This document shows positions 23,672 to 32,167 of a stretch of 64,000 bases of DNA, in pieces. The notes below the pieces were generated by a model. The model was not told the origin of the DNA. It searched no databases and saw only the letters and a list, made by a program, of their open reading frames with translations. Every line of letters begins with the position of its first letter. Position 1 is the first letter of the stretch. A program made the position numbers and the translations under genes. Source of the DNA: JAICWP01 sp035252015 (GTDB taxonomy: Bacteria; Acidobacteriota; Terriglobia; Terriglobales; Acidobacteriaceae); assembly GCA_035252015.1 (NCBI GenBank), contig DATFDP010000119.1, positions 31,921 to 95,920 of the forward strand, in the 5' to 3' direction.

Positions 23672-26347
23672 TCATTCCCGCAAAACGCGGGCAGGGTCAA
23701 TCCGGGTGGCATGCCAGGCCGGCCACAGACAGGCTGTAATTGTGGCGCTCGTCATTACCGCCAATGCTAGGCCGAAGGCACGAGGATCGTATGGGCTGAC
23801 GTTATAGAGCAGATCTCCCATTAACCTCGTCAGCGCCAGTGCCGCTGCTGTTCCGATGAGGATGCCAATGGCGGTTAAGGCCAATCCACGCGAGATAACC
23901 ACCCGCAGCAGATTCGAAGCTCCAGCGCCCAGGGCCATGCGCAGCCCCAGTTCACGGGTGCTTTGCGAAACGGTATAGGACATCACCCCATAAATGCCGA
24001 CGGCGGCGAGCACTAGCGCCAGCCCTCCCAGAATAGCTACCAGGGTTACAGCCACAAGTTGCGGCGATGTGGAACGATCCACTTGTTCCTGCAGGGTGAT
24101 CATCTCGTAGAGTGCAAGATTCGGGTCCAGGGCGTGAACTTCCTGGCTCAAGGCCGTAGCAATGGTGCGCAGAGGTTGCGTGGTGCGGATGTTCAGGTCC
24201 GGGCTCTTGGCAAAATCCTGGCGCAGAGGTACGTAGAAGAATGGCCGGGGAATCTCCCGCATGCTTTCGTATTTGGAGTTCGCAGCGACACCCACAACGC
24301 GAACCCAGCTCCCTTTTACTTGGAGCCGGCGGCCGATGGGACTCTGGCCACGCCAATAGCGCGCCACCATGGTCTGGTTAACCACGGCAACCAGGGGAGC
24401 ATTCTCATCGTCGGCACGCGTGAATTCACGGCCGGAAATAAGTCGGATACCCAAAGTAGCGAAGTAATCAGGACTCACCTGGTTGTAGTCAACGCTGGGC
24501 TGTTCCCCGGGGCGAGGCTGGTAGCCATCTACGGCGATGGGCGTTGAAGAGTACGAGATGTAGCCGAGGGGAGTTATGCGAGCGAAGGCCGCCGCTTCCA
24601 CGCCGGGCAGCGACCAGACGCGATCAAGCAGCTCATCCTGAAATGTTTTGGCTTGCGGCTCGCTGTATCCCGCGGCGCCTATGGAAACGCGGGTCGTCAG
24701 TACCCGAGTGGTTAAAAAGCCCGGGCTGGTGTTGCGAATTTTGTCCAGGCTCCGCAGCAATAACACCGTTCCTACCAGCAACACGAAACTCAGGCACACT
24801 TGAACAATAACCAGGCTGGAGCGTACCCATGCTCTGCCGCGGCCGCGGGTCACACTCGGAGAGTCGGCTTTCAATGCCCCGGAAACGTCAAGGTTGCGCG
24901 TCTCCAGCGCCGGAACCAAGCCGACTATCGCGGCCGTTAGTATGCAAATGGCGACGCTGAGCGACAGTACCCGCCAATCAATTTCCCCGGGAAGGTGCAT
25001 GGCGATTCCGGAGCGCACGGGGAACAGCAAAACCAGTGCATGTCGGCACCAGTAAGCGACCAGGAGCCCACAAGTGGCTCCAAGGACGGAAACCATCAAC
25101 GCTTCCGTGAGAAGTTGCCGCAACAGTCGGCCATAACCCGCTCCGAGCGCCAGCCGAACGTTTATCTCGCGACGGCGGCTGAAGGACCTCACCAGCAGCA
25201 GGTTGCCGACGTTAGCACAGGCGATGAGCAGCACGGAACCCGCCACCCAGAACATGATCTTCAGCGTGGGAAGCAGAGTACTGGCATCATTGAAGGGCGT
25301 TTGCCACAAAGGCCAAAGTTTAATGCCCCGCCCGCGGTTGGTGGCGGGATAGGCGGCCTCCAGGCGCCGCGCTAGGGCAGAGACTTCCTGCTGCGCCTGC
25401 TGCCGTGAGACTCCGGGCTTGAGTTTGGCGTAGCATTCGATCCAACGCGCGCCACGGTCCTCCAGTTTGTATCCGCCGGCTTCGAAATTCTCTTCCATCG
25501 AGGCCGGAACCCAGAAATTCATAGCCCAGCCTACGAAAGTTCCGTAAAAATCCTTCGGTGTAACTCCAACAATGGTGTACACCTCGCTGTTTAGGCGCTG
25601 GGTCTTGCCAATGATTTGCGGATCACCTTTGAAGCGGCTCTGCCAGAGCTGGTAGCTGATTACGATGATGGGATGGGAGTTGCGCCCGACGTCCTCGCCG
25701 GGTCGGAAGCCGCGGCCGAGAATGGGATGAACGCCGATGGCCTCGAAATAGTTGGCGGAAACGATGCTGCCGGTAGTGACCTCGGCGCGCTCGCCGATAC
25801 TCAGCGTACCGCCGGTAATCTTGGTCACGAAGGTGGTTTCGCACAGCGTGCAACCGCGCTGCAGGTCAAGGTAATCGGGCCAGGAGAGCGGGCCGCCCTG
25901 CTCTTCGCCAGGGGAGGTGCCGCCGATTGCGACCAGGCGTTCCTGATGGGCCACCGCGGGGTAGGGGCGGAAGAGGGTGCCTTCGATCCAGCTGAAAACA
26001 GCGGTGTTGGCGCCGATGCCCAGCGTGAGACACGAAAGTGCCAGCACAAAAAAACCGGGACTGCGGCGCAGTTGCCGCAGACCGTAGCGCAAATCCTGAA
26101 TGAAATCTTCAAGCATGTTTACGCCTCGTTTTTCTCGGCATTCCTCTTCTACCTGCGTTACGCCGCCCAGCGCCCGCAACGCCGCGTAACCGGCTGCTTC
26201 CGGCGACATTCCCCGCGCGATGTTCTCCTGCGTCTGCAATTCGATATGGTCACGGAGTTCATCGCTCAGTTCCTGGTCCACCCGCTTGCGAAAAAAGAGA
26301 GAACGCAACCGCAAGGGCACGGTATAAAGCCATTGTTCGAAGCTCAT
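23672..26347 (-). CDS. ADOP-family ABC-type permease (acidobacterial duplicated orphan permease)
   Basis: 891 residues. An N-terminal soluble segment (1-80, VDQELSDELRDHIELQ) is typical of ADOP proteins. Then come one membrane helix, a MacB-like periplasmic domain (about 110-340), a block of FtsX helices (about 370-500), a second periplasmic domain and a second FtsX block (about 765-880). It has no ATPase domain, so it is either driven by an ATPase encoded elsewhere or works otherwise. The internal duplication and the immediately upstream PadR gene (two-base gap) are hallmarks of this acidobacterial family. Transported substrate unknown. Confidence 0.93.
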   Translation of the reverse strand: MSFEQWLYTVPLRLRSLFFRKRVDQELSDELRDHIELQTQENIARGMSPEAAGYAALRALGGVTQVEEECREKRGVNMLEDFIQDLRYGLRQLRRSPGFFVLALSCLTLGIGANTAVFSWIEGTLFRPYPAVAHQERLVAIGGTSPGEEQGGPLSWPDYLDLQRGCTLCETTFVTKITGGTLSIGERAEVTTGSIVSANYFEAIGVHPILGRGFRPGEDVGRNSHPIIVISYQLWQSRFKGDPQIIGKTQRLNSEVYTIVGVTPKDFYGTFVGWAMNFWVPASMEENFEAGGYKLEDRGARWIECYAKLKPGVSRQQAQQEVSALARRLEAAYPATNRGRGIKLWPLWQTPFNDASTLLPTLKIMFWVAGSVLLIACANVGNLLLVRSFSRRREINVRLALGAGYGRLLRQLLTEALMVSVLGATCGLLVAYWCRHALVLLFPVRSGIAMHLPGEIDWRVLSLSVAICILTAAIVGLVPALETRNLDVSGALKADSPSVTRGRGRAWVRSSLVIVQVCLSFVLLVGTVLLLRSLDKIRNTSPGFLTTRVLTTRVSIGAAGYSEPQAKTFQDELLDRVWSLPGVEAAAFARITPLGYISYSSTPIAVDGYQPRPGEQPSVDYNQVSPDYFATLGIRLISGREFTRADDENAPLVAVVNQTMVARYWRGQSPIGRRLQVKGSWVRVVGVAANSKYESMREIPRPFFYVPLRQDFAKSPDLNIRTTQPLRTIATALSQEVHALDPNLALYEMITLQEQVDRSTSPQLVAVTLVAILGGLALVLAAVGIYGVMSYTVSQSTRELGLRMALGAGASNLLRVVISRGLALTAIGILIGTAAALALTRLMGDLLYNVSPYDPRAFGLALAVMTSATITACLWPAWHATRIDPARVLRE

Positions 26348-26349
26348 CT

Positions 26350-26685
26350 TCAGGCCTCGCTGAGCTTGATGATGCTGGAGATAGCCGCAGAAAGACGATT
26401 CCAGTTGGCGGCCTCTTTTTCGAGCTGCCTACGGCCCAGCCGGGTCAGCGAATAGAATTTCGCGCAGCGGTTGCTTTCACTCGCCTTCCACTGAGCGCTA
26501 ATCCATCCCTGTTGTTCCAGCTTGTGTAACGCGGGGTAAAGAGACCCGTCGCTGACCTGCAGCACATCGGCGGAGATTTGCTTGAGGCGCTGGCCAATTG
26601 CCCAACCATTGAGCGGCTGCAACGCTAATATTTTCAGGATCAGCATGTCCAGAGTGCCCTGGACCAGATCCGAAGGCTTGCTCAC
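26350..26685 (-). CDS. PadR-family transcriptional regulator
   Basis: 111-residue winged-helix regulator, GTG start with GAGGAGG upstream. The order LVQGTLDMLILKILALQPL, GWAIGQRLKQIS, VSDGSLYPALHKLEQQGWIS, then the wing KFYSLTRLGRRQL is diagnostic of the ADOP-linked PadR subfamily. It probably represses its own two-gene operon with the permease that starts two bases after its stop, in response to an unidentified ligand. Confidence 0.95.
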   Translation of the reverse strand: MSKPSDLVQGTLDMLILKILALQPLNGWAIGQRLKQISADVLQVSDGSLYPALHKLEQQGWISAQWKASESNRCAKFYSLTRLGRRQLEKEAANWNRLSAAISSIIKLSEA

Positions 26686-27083
26686 ACACGCCTCCTCTCG
26701 GTTACCGAGTTAGACTATCCTAGGCGTCATCGGTGAGCAAGGAAATCAAAAAAAATTTTGGCCAAAAGATCGGGCAGGGCGCCGCAACAATTGAAGGGCT
26801 CTCCTTTATTTACAGGGCTTCCTGTCGCATTTCAAACCCTCGAATATCCGTTCCCGTCACAGCCAGAAGTGTCAAGTGTCACTTATCTGCTCCTGAGTTG
26901 ATGGTCTAATGTTGAGCGAATTAGTTTGCCGGACACCGTCTCCTATTCTCGTAACGCCAGGAACCCAGTTGTCTGAAGTTGGGTCTGCCTCGGCATCGGG
27001 ACACGCATCGGGTCGGTGATACCTGGCTGGGTTGCTGAGTAAGAAGAGAAGACTATCCTGGAAGTCCTGCGGGAGAAACCACA
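26686..27083. other. 398-bp divergent intergenic region
   Basis: Upstream region of the padR-ADOP operon (leftward) and of a membrane protein (rightward). It contains a perfect TTTTGGCCAAAA palindrome in an A/T-rich patch (26756-26767) and AAGTG/CACTT half-sites near 26868-26885. Either could be an operator; none matches a consensus I can name. No gene seen. Confidence 0.45.
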
Positions 27084-27971
27084 ATGGAAACTGAAGTCAC
27101 AGAACAGGTATTGGTGACGCAGGCGTCCGTGCCGAAAAACGAGAATCTTCGGGCAGCCTATGTGCTTTCAACAATCGTGGCCGTGATTGCCGCCGCGGTA
27201 TCAGGACTTGGGTTGCAGTTCCCAAGTGTGTATCGCAGCACCGGTTGGGAGAACGGCGTTTTGGGCAACGACCTGGTGACACTGGTAGTAGCAGTCCCCG
27301 TACTCGCGCTGGCAGTCATTTACTCGGCTCGCGGTTCTGTTCGCGCACGATTGGTCTGGCTTGGGGTGCTGTACTACATGTTCTACAACTATGCCTTTTA
27401 TGTGTTCGGGATGCCGGTGACTAAGCTCTATTTGCCGATGATCGCAGTCTTCACTGTCTCCGGTTTCGCCTTGGCATTGGGCACGTTCAACCTCAATGTT
27501 AATGCCATCAGCCGCAGGTTCAGTCTCCGCACACCGGCAAGAATACTCGCCGTGTGGTTCCTATGGGTGGCGATCCAAGTGTCCATGTTGTGGATTTCAC
27601 AGTGGGTCAAGTTTGTGTTTACGGGTCACGTCCCGGAGGTAAATGGAAGCTCGAGCGCATACCAGGTGATTGCCGCGGTTGATCTGAGTTTCATGGTGTC
27701 GCTGCTTATTCCAGCGGCGTACTGTTTGTGGAGACATCGTCCCTGGGGCTATGTATTCGGCGGCATGCTCAGTGTCCAAGGCGCTTTTTACACCGCCGTT
27801 ATGGCAATGGTTTGTGTAGTCAATTGGAAGTTCACGGGAGCACAACTGTTTTCCAATTGGTTCATCGGATGCATCGTTGGCTGTGCTGTGTCTCTCCTGT
27901 GCCTCGCCACGTTGTTAGTTGGTGTGCAGAGAGCGGAAACTATAACTAGAGTCGGCCAGGGTGGTGCTTAA
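27084..27971 (+). CDS. multi-pass membrane protein of unknown function
   Basis: 295 residues with about eight hydrophobic helices (first YVLSTIVAVIAAAVSGLGL near 27-45, last VGCAVSLLCLATLLVGV near 268-284). Few charges lie within the membrane and there is no transporter signature. A conserved-looking aromatic stretch LYYMFYNYAFYVFGMP occupies the third or fourth helix. Its stop overlaps by four bases with the stop of the convergent LytTR regulator. Sensor or partner of that regulator is an inference only. Confidence 0.65.
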   Translation: METEVTEQVLVTQASVPKNENLRAAYVLSTIVAVIAAAVSGLGLQFPSVYRSTGWENGVLGNDLVTLVVAVPVLALAVIYSARGSVRARLVWLGVLYYMFYNYAFYVFGMPVTKLYLPMIAVFTVSGFALALGTFNLNVNAISRRFSLRTPARILAVWFLWVAIQVSMLWISQWVKFVFTGHVPEVNGSSSAYQVIAAVDLSFMVSLLIPAAYCLWRHRPWGYVFGGMLSVQGAFYTAVMAMVCVVNWKFTGAQLFSNWFIGCIVGCAVSLLCLATLLVGVQRAETITRVGQGGA

Positions 27972-28369
27972 TCGGCCAGGAAACCGTTACTCCCAATCCA
28001 GAAATCTGCCAGCGACTTGAGATTCTTGCGATAGCTGCGTGCTACCGGATATTCATTGCCTCCCTTGGTCCGTACACGATAGTCTCCGGCGGCGCAACGA
28101 TGAATCTCCTCTACCATCGAGCCGTTTACCAAAAACGACCGATGAATCCGGATAAACCCATAAGGCTTCAGTTTCTCCACCAGACTCGAAATCGACTCTC
28201 GCAAGAGGTAAGACGTCGGTCCTTTCAGGAGCAACACATAATTGCCTTCGGCGTGAACGGACACGATCTGGAACGGATCAATGAAAAGAATTCTTCCCTT
28301 TGCCTTGATGGCAATTCTTGGCGGGCCGGGTCGCACCGCGTCCTGAAGAACTGGAAGTCCGCCAAACAT
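27968..28369 (-). CDS. LytTR-domain DNA-binding protein
   Basis: 133 residues, essentially one LytTR domain: KGRILFIDPFQIVSVHAEGN, YLLRESISSLVEKL, FIRIHRSFLVNGSMVEEI and EYPVARSYRKNLKSL in family order. No response-regulator receiver domain precedes it. LytTR proteins bind direct repeats and bend DNA. No ribosome site is visible before the ATG, and the ~20-residue N-terminus may be untranslated. It converges with the membrane protein gene. Confidence 0.88.
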   Translation of the reverse strand: MFGGLPVLQDAVRPGPPRIAIKAKGRILFIDPFQIVSVHAEGNYVLLLKGPTSYLLRESISSLVEKLKPYGFIRIHRSFLVNGSMVEEIHRCAAGDYRVRTKGGNEYPVARSYRKNLKSLADFWIGSNGFLAD

Positions 28370-28432
28370 TTTGATTATCCCTTGAGCGGCCTACTTTGCG
28401 CCGCCGTTCAGAGCTTACTGCGTTGACTCAAC

Positions 28433-28726
28433 TTATTTCGCAAGGGCGTCGCGATTCTCTTTCGCCCAATTGCTGTCCGGTGCCACTGCCTGCATCGGGG
28501 GGCCTCCTTGAGTTCCACAGGCACACGGCCCTTCCGTCTTAGCTTCCGTCATGCAGGAACAGGACCTCGTCCCCAGGCAGGCACAAACGTATACAACCTT
28601 GTCTTTAGTCTTACCCTGCTTTTTTGAGCCGCCCGTGGGCGGAGTTGCAGAACCGCCGCTCGAAGAAAGGAAGGCCAACAGGACAAGGGAAAGAATGGCT
28701 CCGGTAAATCTCATTAGGTGTCTCAT
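28433..28726 (-). CDS. small exported Cys-rich protein
   Basis: 97 residues from the ATG at 28726, which has GGGGGAG eight bases upstream; the longer frame from 28792 is rejected. Signal peptide MRHLMRFTGAILSLVLLAFL, then a Lys/Gly linker and a compact CACLGTRSCSCMT ... PCACG cluster of six Cys within about 23 residues, suited to metal binding or disulfides. Function unknown. It is divergent from the MocR regulator and shares a 109-base intergenic region full of CATTGC half-sites, so MocR may control it. Confidence 0.65.
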   Translation of the reverse strand: MRHLMRFTGAILSLVLLAFLSSSGGSATPPTGGSKKQGKTKDKVVYVCACLGTRSCSCMTEAKTEGPCACGTQGGPPMQAVAPDSNWAKENRDALAK

Positions 28727-28747
28727 ACGCTTCTCCCCCTTGGGCGC

Positions 28748-28824
28748 CATTGCGCAGAAAGACAGCATGATATTGAAAATGGCATTGCGCAATAGCCACT
28801 TGACACGCTACTTGCAATGCCATT
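28748..28824. promoter_or_regulatory. CATTGC half-site cluster between Cys-rich gene and mocR
   Basis: CATTGCGCA occurs twice in direct orientation (28748-28756 and 28783-28791). An 11-base inverted repeat AATGGCATTGC (28778-28788) / GCAATGCCATT (28814-28824) overlaps the second copy. MocR/PdxR regulators typically bind such repeated sites in divergent promoters. The last arm lies inside the probable mocR promoter spacer, consistent with autoregulation. Confidence 0.6.
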
Positions 28825-28829
28825 ATGGT
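28800..28829 (+). promoter_or_regulatory. probable mocR promoter
   Basis: Perfect TTGACA (28800-28805), 18-base spacer, TATGGT (28824-28829, four of six to consensus). The start point would fall at or next to the ATG at 28836, and there is no ribosome site, so the message may be leaderless. Confidence 0.5.
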
Positions 28830-28835
28830 GCGGCG

Positions 28836-30323
28836 ATGAAGCGAGCTCCTTCCGGATTGGCCCCCATTATTCAAGTTCAAAAAGAAGCTTCGAATTCGCT
28901 ATATAGGCAAGTTTACGAGGGATATCGCAGAGCGATCGTGGACGGGAGTTTGCGCCCAGGTCAACGGGTCCCTTCTACCAGGGTGCTGGCGCTGGAATTA
29001 GGAATCTCGCGCATGCCGGTCCTGAACGCTTACGCGCAACTATTGGCAGAAGGTTATTTCGAAGGCCGGGTTGGCTCTGGGACGGTAGTCTCCAAGTCGC
29101 TGCCGGAACGAATGGGCAAGATGGAGCCTGCTACCGCCCGGTCAAAAGGTCTTGATCAGGAACGACGGCGGGTTTCGAAGCGCTGTTCAACTCTTGCGAG
29201 CGCAGAAGGATTTTACCGGTCACGCGGCATGGGGCCCTTCAACCTCAGTCAAATAGGTTTCGATTATTTTCCAATGCCGTTGTGGAACAGCCTGGTGACC
29301 CGCCATGCTCGCAACGTGCAAGCCAAGTCGCTCGACTATGGAGATCCCATGGGACTAAGGGAACTTCGAGAAAAGATCGCCGAATACCTTCGCATAGCCC
29401 GGGGAGTGCGGTGTGACCCACGACAGATCTTGATCGTCAGCGGCTCGCAGCAGGGCTTGGAAATAACCACTCGAGTTTTGTTGGACCCTGGAGACCAAGT
29501 GTGGATGGAAGAACCGGGTTATAGGTTTGCTCGCAGCGTTTTCGCCGGCGCCGGATGCGTGGTCGTGCCCGTCCGGGTTGATGCGGAAGGACTGAATGTT
29601 GCCGCCGGCGCCAAACAATCCGGCGGCGCGCGGGCGGTGCTGGTGACGCCATCCCATCAAAACCCGCTCGGCGTGACCATGAGCGCTTCACGGCGGCTTC
29701 AGTTGCTGGATTGGGCAGAAAGCAATGGTTCCTGGATTATCGAAGACGACTATGACAGTGAGTACCGCTACGAAGGCATGCCGGTGACTTCATTGCAAGG
29801 ACTCGACCGGAATTCATGGGTCGTGTACATCGGAACCTTCAGCAAAGTGTTGTTTCCTTCTTTGCGGCTCGGTTACGTGGTGATCCCGGAAGACCTGGTT
29901 GAGCGGTTTCTCGCTGCCCGATTTGCGCTGGACATTGGTCCGCCAACTTTTCATCAGGCGGTGTTGGCCGATTTTATAGGAGAAGGCCATTTCGCGCGCC
30001 ACATCCGCCGCATGCGGCTGATCTATGCGGAGCGCCGCAACGCGCTGATTGAAAATCTGCAGCATCACTTCGGGTCGGCGCTGGAGGTGACGGGAGCAGA
30101 GGCAGGCATGCATCTTTCGGTGGTACTGAACGGAATTCGGGATCGGGAAATTAGCCTGCGCGCCGCACAGGAGAACCTATGGCTGGCGCCTCTCTCCTAC
30201 TTTTACTTGGGGAAAGCGGTGCAACAGGGCTTCATTTTGGGATTCGGGAGCACACCCGTACAGCAAATGCCTGCCGCAGTCCGCCAGCTGCGGACATTGG
30301 TGCGTTCTAGGAATGTCGCGTAA
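28836..30323 (+). CDS. MocR/PdxR-family regulator (GntR helix-turn-helix fused to aminotransferase fold)
   Basis: 495 residues. The N-terminal GntR winged helix (about 15-85: SLYRQVYEGYRRAIVDGSL, RVPSTRVLALELGISR, GYFEGRVGSGTVV) is followed by a linker and a fold-type I aminotransferase-like domain. That domain has SGSQQGLEITTRVLLDPGD, the Asp/Tyr of IIEDDYDSEYRY, and the PLP Lys in GTFSKVLFP (K337). Such proteins sense PLP or an amino-acid adduct and regulate vitamin B6, GABA or similar genes. No pdxST or gabT is adjacent; the divergent Cys-rich gene is the nearest candidate target. The frame is open upstream to 28551, but that part is antisense to the Cys-rich gene. Confidence 0.92.
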   Translation: MKRAPSGLAPIIQVQKEASNSLYRQVYEGYRRAIVDGSLRPGQRVPSTRVLALELGISRMPVLNAYAQLLAEGYFEGRVGSGTVVSKSLPERMGKMEPATARSKGLDQERRRVSKRCSTLASAEGFYRSRGMGPFNLSQIGFDYFPMPLWNSLVTRHARNVQAKSLDYGDPMGLRELREKIAEYLRIARGVRCDPRQILIVSGSQQGLEITTRVLLDPGDQVWMEEPGYRFARSVFAGAGCVVVPVRVDAEGLNVAAGAKQSGGARAVLVTPSHQNPLGVTMSASRRLQLLDWAESNGSWIIEDDYDSEYRYEGMPVTSLQGLDRNSWVVYIGTFSKVLFPSLRLGYVVIPEDLVERFLAARFALDIGPPTFHQAVLADFIGEGHFARHIRRMRLIYAERRNALIENLQHHFGSALEVTGAEAGMHLSVVLNGIRDREISLRAAQENLWLAPLSYFYLGKAVQQGFILGFGSTPVQQMPAAVRQLRTLVRSRNVA

Positions 30324-30422
30324 AGCTCACAAATAAGTCACTCATGTATAAATGCAATCCGGGAATGTTTGTTGTCGGTTTAGGTATTGCGCGCGATGTG
30401 GAGTGAACGCGGCCAGGAAAAA

Positions 30423-30450
30423 TGTCACAAAACTGGCGCCCATCCGGACT
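30423..30450 (+). promoter_or_regulatory. putative ECF41-type promoter of the sigma gene
   Basis: TGTCACA (30423-30429), 15 bases, CGGAC (30445-30449), 101 bases before the sigma-factor start. The -35 matches the TGTCACA reported for ECF41 promoters; the -10 differs from CGTC by an inserted or changed base. The same arrangement recurs at 31555. Confidence 0.5.
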
Positions 30451-30550
30451 TAACTTGGGGTAAGTGTGCGTCAGGAAACAAAATTATTCGTCTCCTCGAG
30501 AGCTCGCGAGAATGTTGAAACATAGTTGCCAAATTTGAATCCAACAGCGT

Positions 30551-31585
30551 GTGAATAAGGGCCAAGAGAACGGCGTTGCCGGCAACAACGTCACGTCGCA
30601 TTCCGTCCCCGGAGAGGGTGCGAGTACCAACTCCACGTTGCAGGTCGTCGAGCGCCAACGACTGCATTCCTTCCAACAATATCGCTCACTCTTGTTCGCA
30701 ATAGCGTATCGCATGCTTGGGAGCGCGACGGATGCCGAAGACCTACTGCAAGAAACGTTCATTCGATGGCGGCAGACCTCCGACCTCGAGATCAAATCGC
30801 CGCGAGGATTGCTGGTGACGATTTTGACTCGCCTGGCGATTAATCAGCTCCAGTCGGCGCGAATGAGCAGGGAAGAATATTTTGGTAACTGGCTGCCGGA
30901 ACCGCTGCTGACGGGGCCGGATCAGAATCCTTCCCTTGCACTCGAGGTTAATGAATCCGTCTCTCTGGCGTTTTTATTACTCCTTGAAAGGTTGACTCCT
31001 GTAGAACGCGCTACTCTCCTTTTGCGCGAAGTCTTCGATTTCGACTATTCAGAGATTGCCGTGGTCCTCGAGCAGAGCGAATCAAACTGCCGCCAAATTC
31101 TGCGGCGTGCGCGGCAACACATCAAAGAACGCCGGGTTCGATTTGAAGCGTCCCGCGAGCAGCACGACGAATTGCTACGTCGATTTACCGAAGCATCCTC
31201 CCAGGGCAACCTCGAGGGGCTTGTCGCCTTGCTTTCAAGAGACGCGGTTTTCTATTCGGATGGCGGCGGCAAAGGGCCGGCATTGCCCCGACCGATTTAC
31301 AGGCCCGAGAACATTGCCAGAGGCATCCTGGAGGGCCTGAAGAAGCTGGTGCCCAAGAACCTGGTACGTCGGCCTGTCGAGATCAATGGTAAGCCTGGCA
31401 TCGTCTCATTTCTTGATGGTCAGCCGTTCAGTGTATTCACTCTCGATGTTGCCGATGGGCTGATCTCGCACATCTACGTGGTGACCAACCCGACGAAGCT
31501 CAAGCGGATACCACCACTCGAATCCTTCCACTTACCCGAATTTCACTCGCAACCTGTCACAGATTCCTCAGCCGGCCGGTCTTGA
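30551..31585 (+). CDS. ECF41-type RNA polymerase sigma factor with SnoaL-like C-terminal domain
   Basis: 344 residues from a GTG. Sigma region 2 includes AYRMLGSATDAEDLLQETFI (about 58-77); region 4 includes LTPVERATLLLREVFDFDYS. A C-terminal SnoaL-like domain carries both ECF41 hallmarks, DGGGK (237-241) and an NPxKL motif (NPTKL, 313-317), which in studied members control activity instead of an anti-sigma factor. Downstream genes encode a DoxX-like protein, a membrane protein and an SDR dehydrogenase, the kind of redox targets ECF41 genes sit beside. The first ~30 residues look unstructured, so a later start is possible. Confidence 0.92.
   Translation: MNKGQENGVAGNNVTSHSVPGEGASTNSTLQVVERQRLHSFQQYRSLLFAIAYRMLGSATDAEDLLQETFIRWRQTSDLEIKSPRGLLVTILTRLAINQLQSARMSREEYFGNWLPEPLLTGPDQNPSLALEVNESVSLAFLLLLERLTPVERATLLLREVFDFDYSEIAVVLEQSESNCRQILRRARQHIKERRVRFEASREQHDELLRRFTEASSQGNLEGLVALLSRDAVFYSDGGGKGPALPRPIYRPENIARGILEGLKKLVPKNLVRRPVEINGKPGIVSFLDGQPFSVFTLDVADGLISHIYVVTNPTKLKRIPPLESFHLPEFHSQPVTDSSAGRS
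31555..31582 (+). promoter_or_regulatory. putative ECF41-type promoter for the DoxX-SDR unit
   Basis: TGTCACA (31555-31561), 15 bases, CGGTC (31577-31581), inside the last codons of the sigma gene and 93 bases before the DoxX-like ATG. It has the same spacing and nearly the same -10 as the site at 30423. Confidence 0.55.
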
Positions 31586-31674
31586 ATGTAGCAGCTTGGA
31601 ACAAATCCAAAATTCCTTCACTGGTTGAGGATCTTGGCCGCAATCCAAGCCCGGCACACTGAGGAGGACCCTAG

Positions 31675-32127
31675 ATGGATCCCAAACAAACCCAAACCCG
31701 AGCAAGCCGGAGCGTTGGAAACGTGCTGATTTTCCTCCCCGGCTTGGCGGTCATGATGAGTTCAGTTTTGAAGTTCGCGGGCGTCACCGGCGTGGTGCAT
31801 ACCATGGCAGCAGAAGGTTTCTCGGGCGGCAAATTGACCCTGGTAGCCACGCTGGAAATTTTGAGCGCAGCCTTATTTGTGTATCACCGCACGAGAGCTT
31901 TTGGTGTCCTTATGCTGTCTTCCTTTCTTGGTGGTGCCATCTGCACGCACTTGCAAATGGGTGAATCCGCTAAGGCGATCGGACCCTGTACCCTTCTGGC
32001 GCTGTCATGGATTGGCACTTGGTTGCGCCATCCCCAGGCCCTCTGGAGCCTAAATTTCGACGGTGCGGTGAGCCGTCATCCCGTTACTCAAAACAGGCCT
32101 GAAAGCTGGGTGTCAAAAAGCGCATGA
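31675..32127 (+). CDS. DoxX-like membrane protein
   Basis: 150 residues with four hydrophobic helices (about 17-38, 55-73, 75-93, 102-118), the DoxX-family layout. GAGGAGG precedes the ATG. Members are linked to quinone or thiol redox stress, but their reaction is generally unknown. First gene of the probable sigma-dependent unit; 40 bases separate it from the next. Confidence 0.75.
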   Translation: MDPKQTQTRASRSVGNVLIFLPGLAVMMSSVLKFAGVTGVVHTMAAEGFSGGKLTLVATLEILSAALFVYHRTRAFGVLMLSSFLGGAICTHLQMGESAKAIGPCTLLALSWIGTWLRHPQALWSLNFDGAVSRHPVTQNRPESWVSKSA

Positions 32128-32167
32128 ACCGGGTTAAAGCTGTCCCGTCACAGATCGAGGAGATCCG

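Noticed and set aside
30461..30480. CGTC at 30469-30472 as the -10 of the ECF41 promoter
   Set aside because: It lies 39 bases after TGTCACA, too far for a sigma -35/-10 pair; CGGAC at 15 bases fits better and is repeated at the second site.
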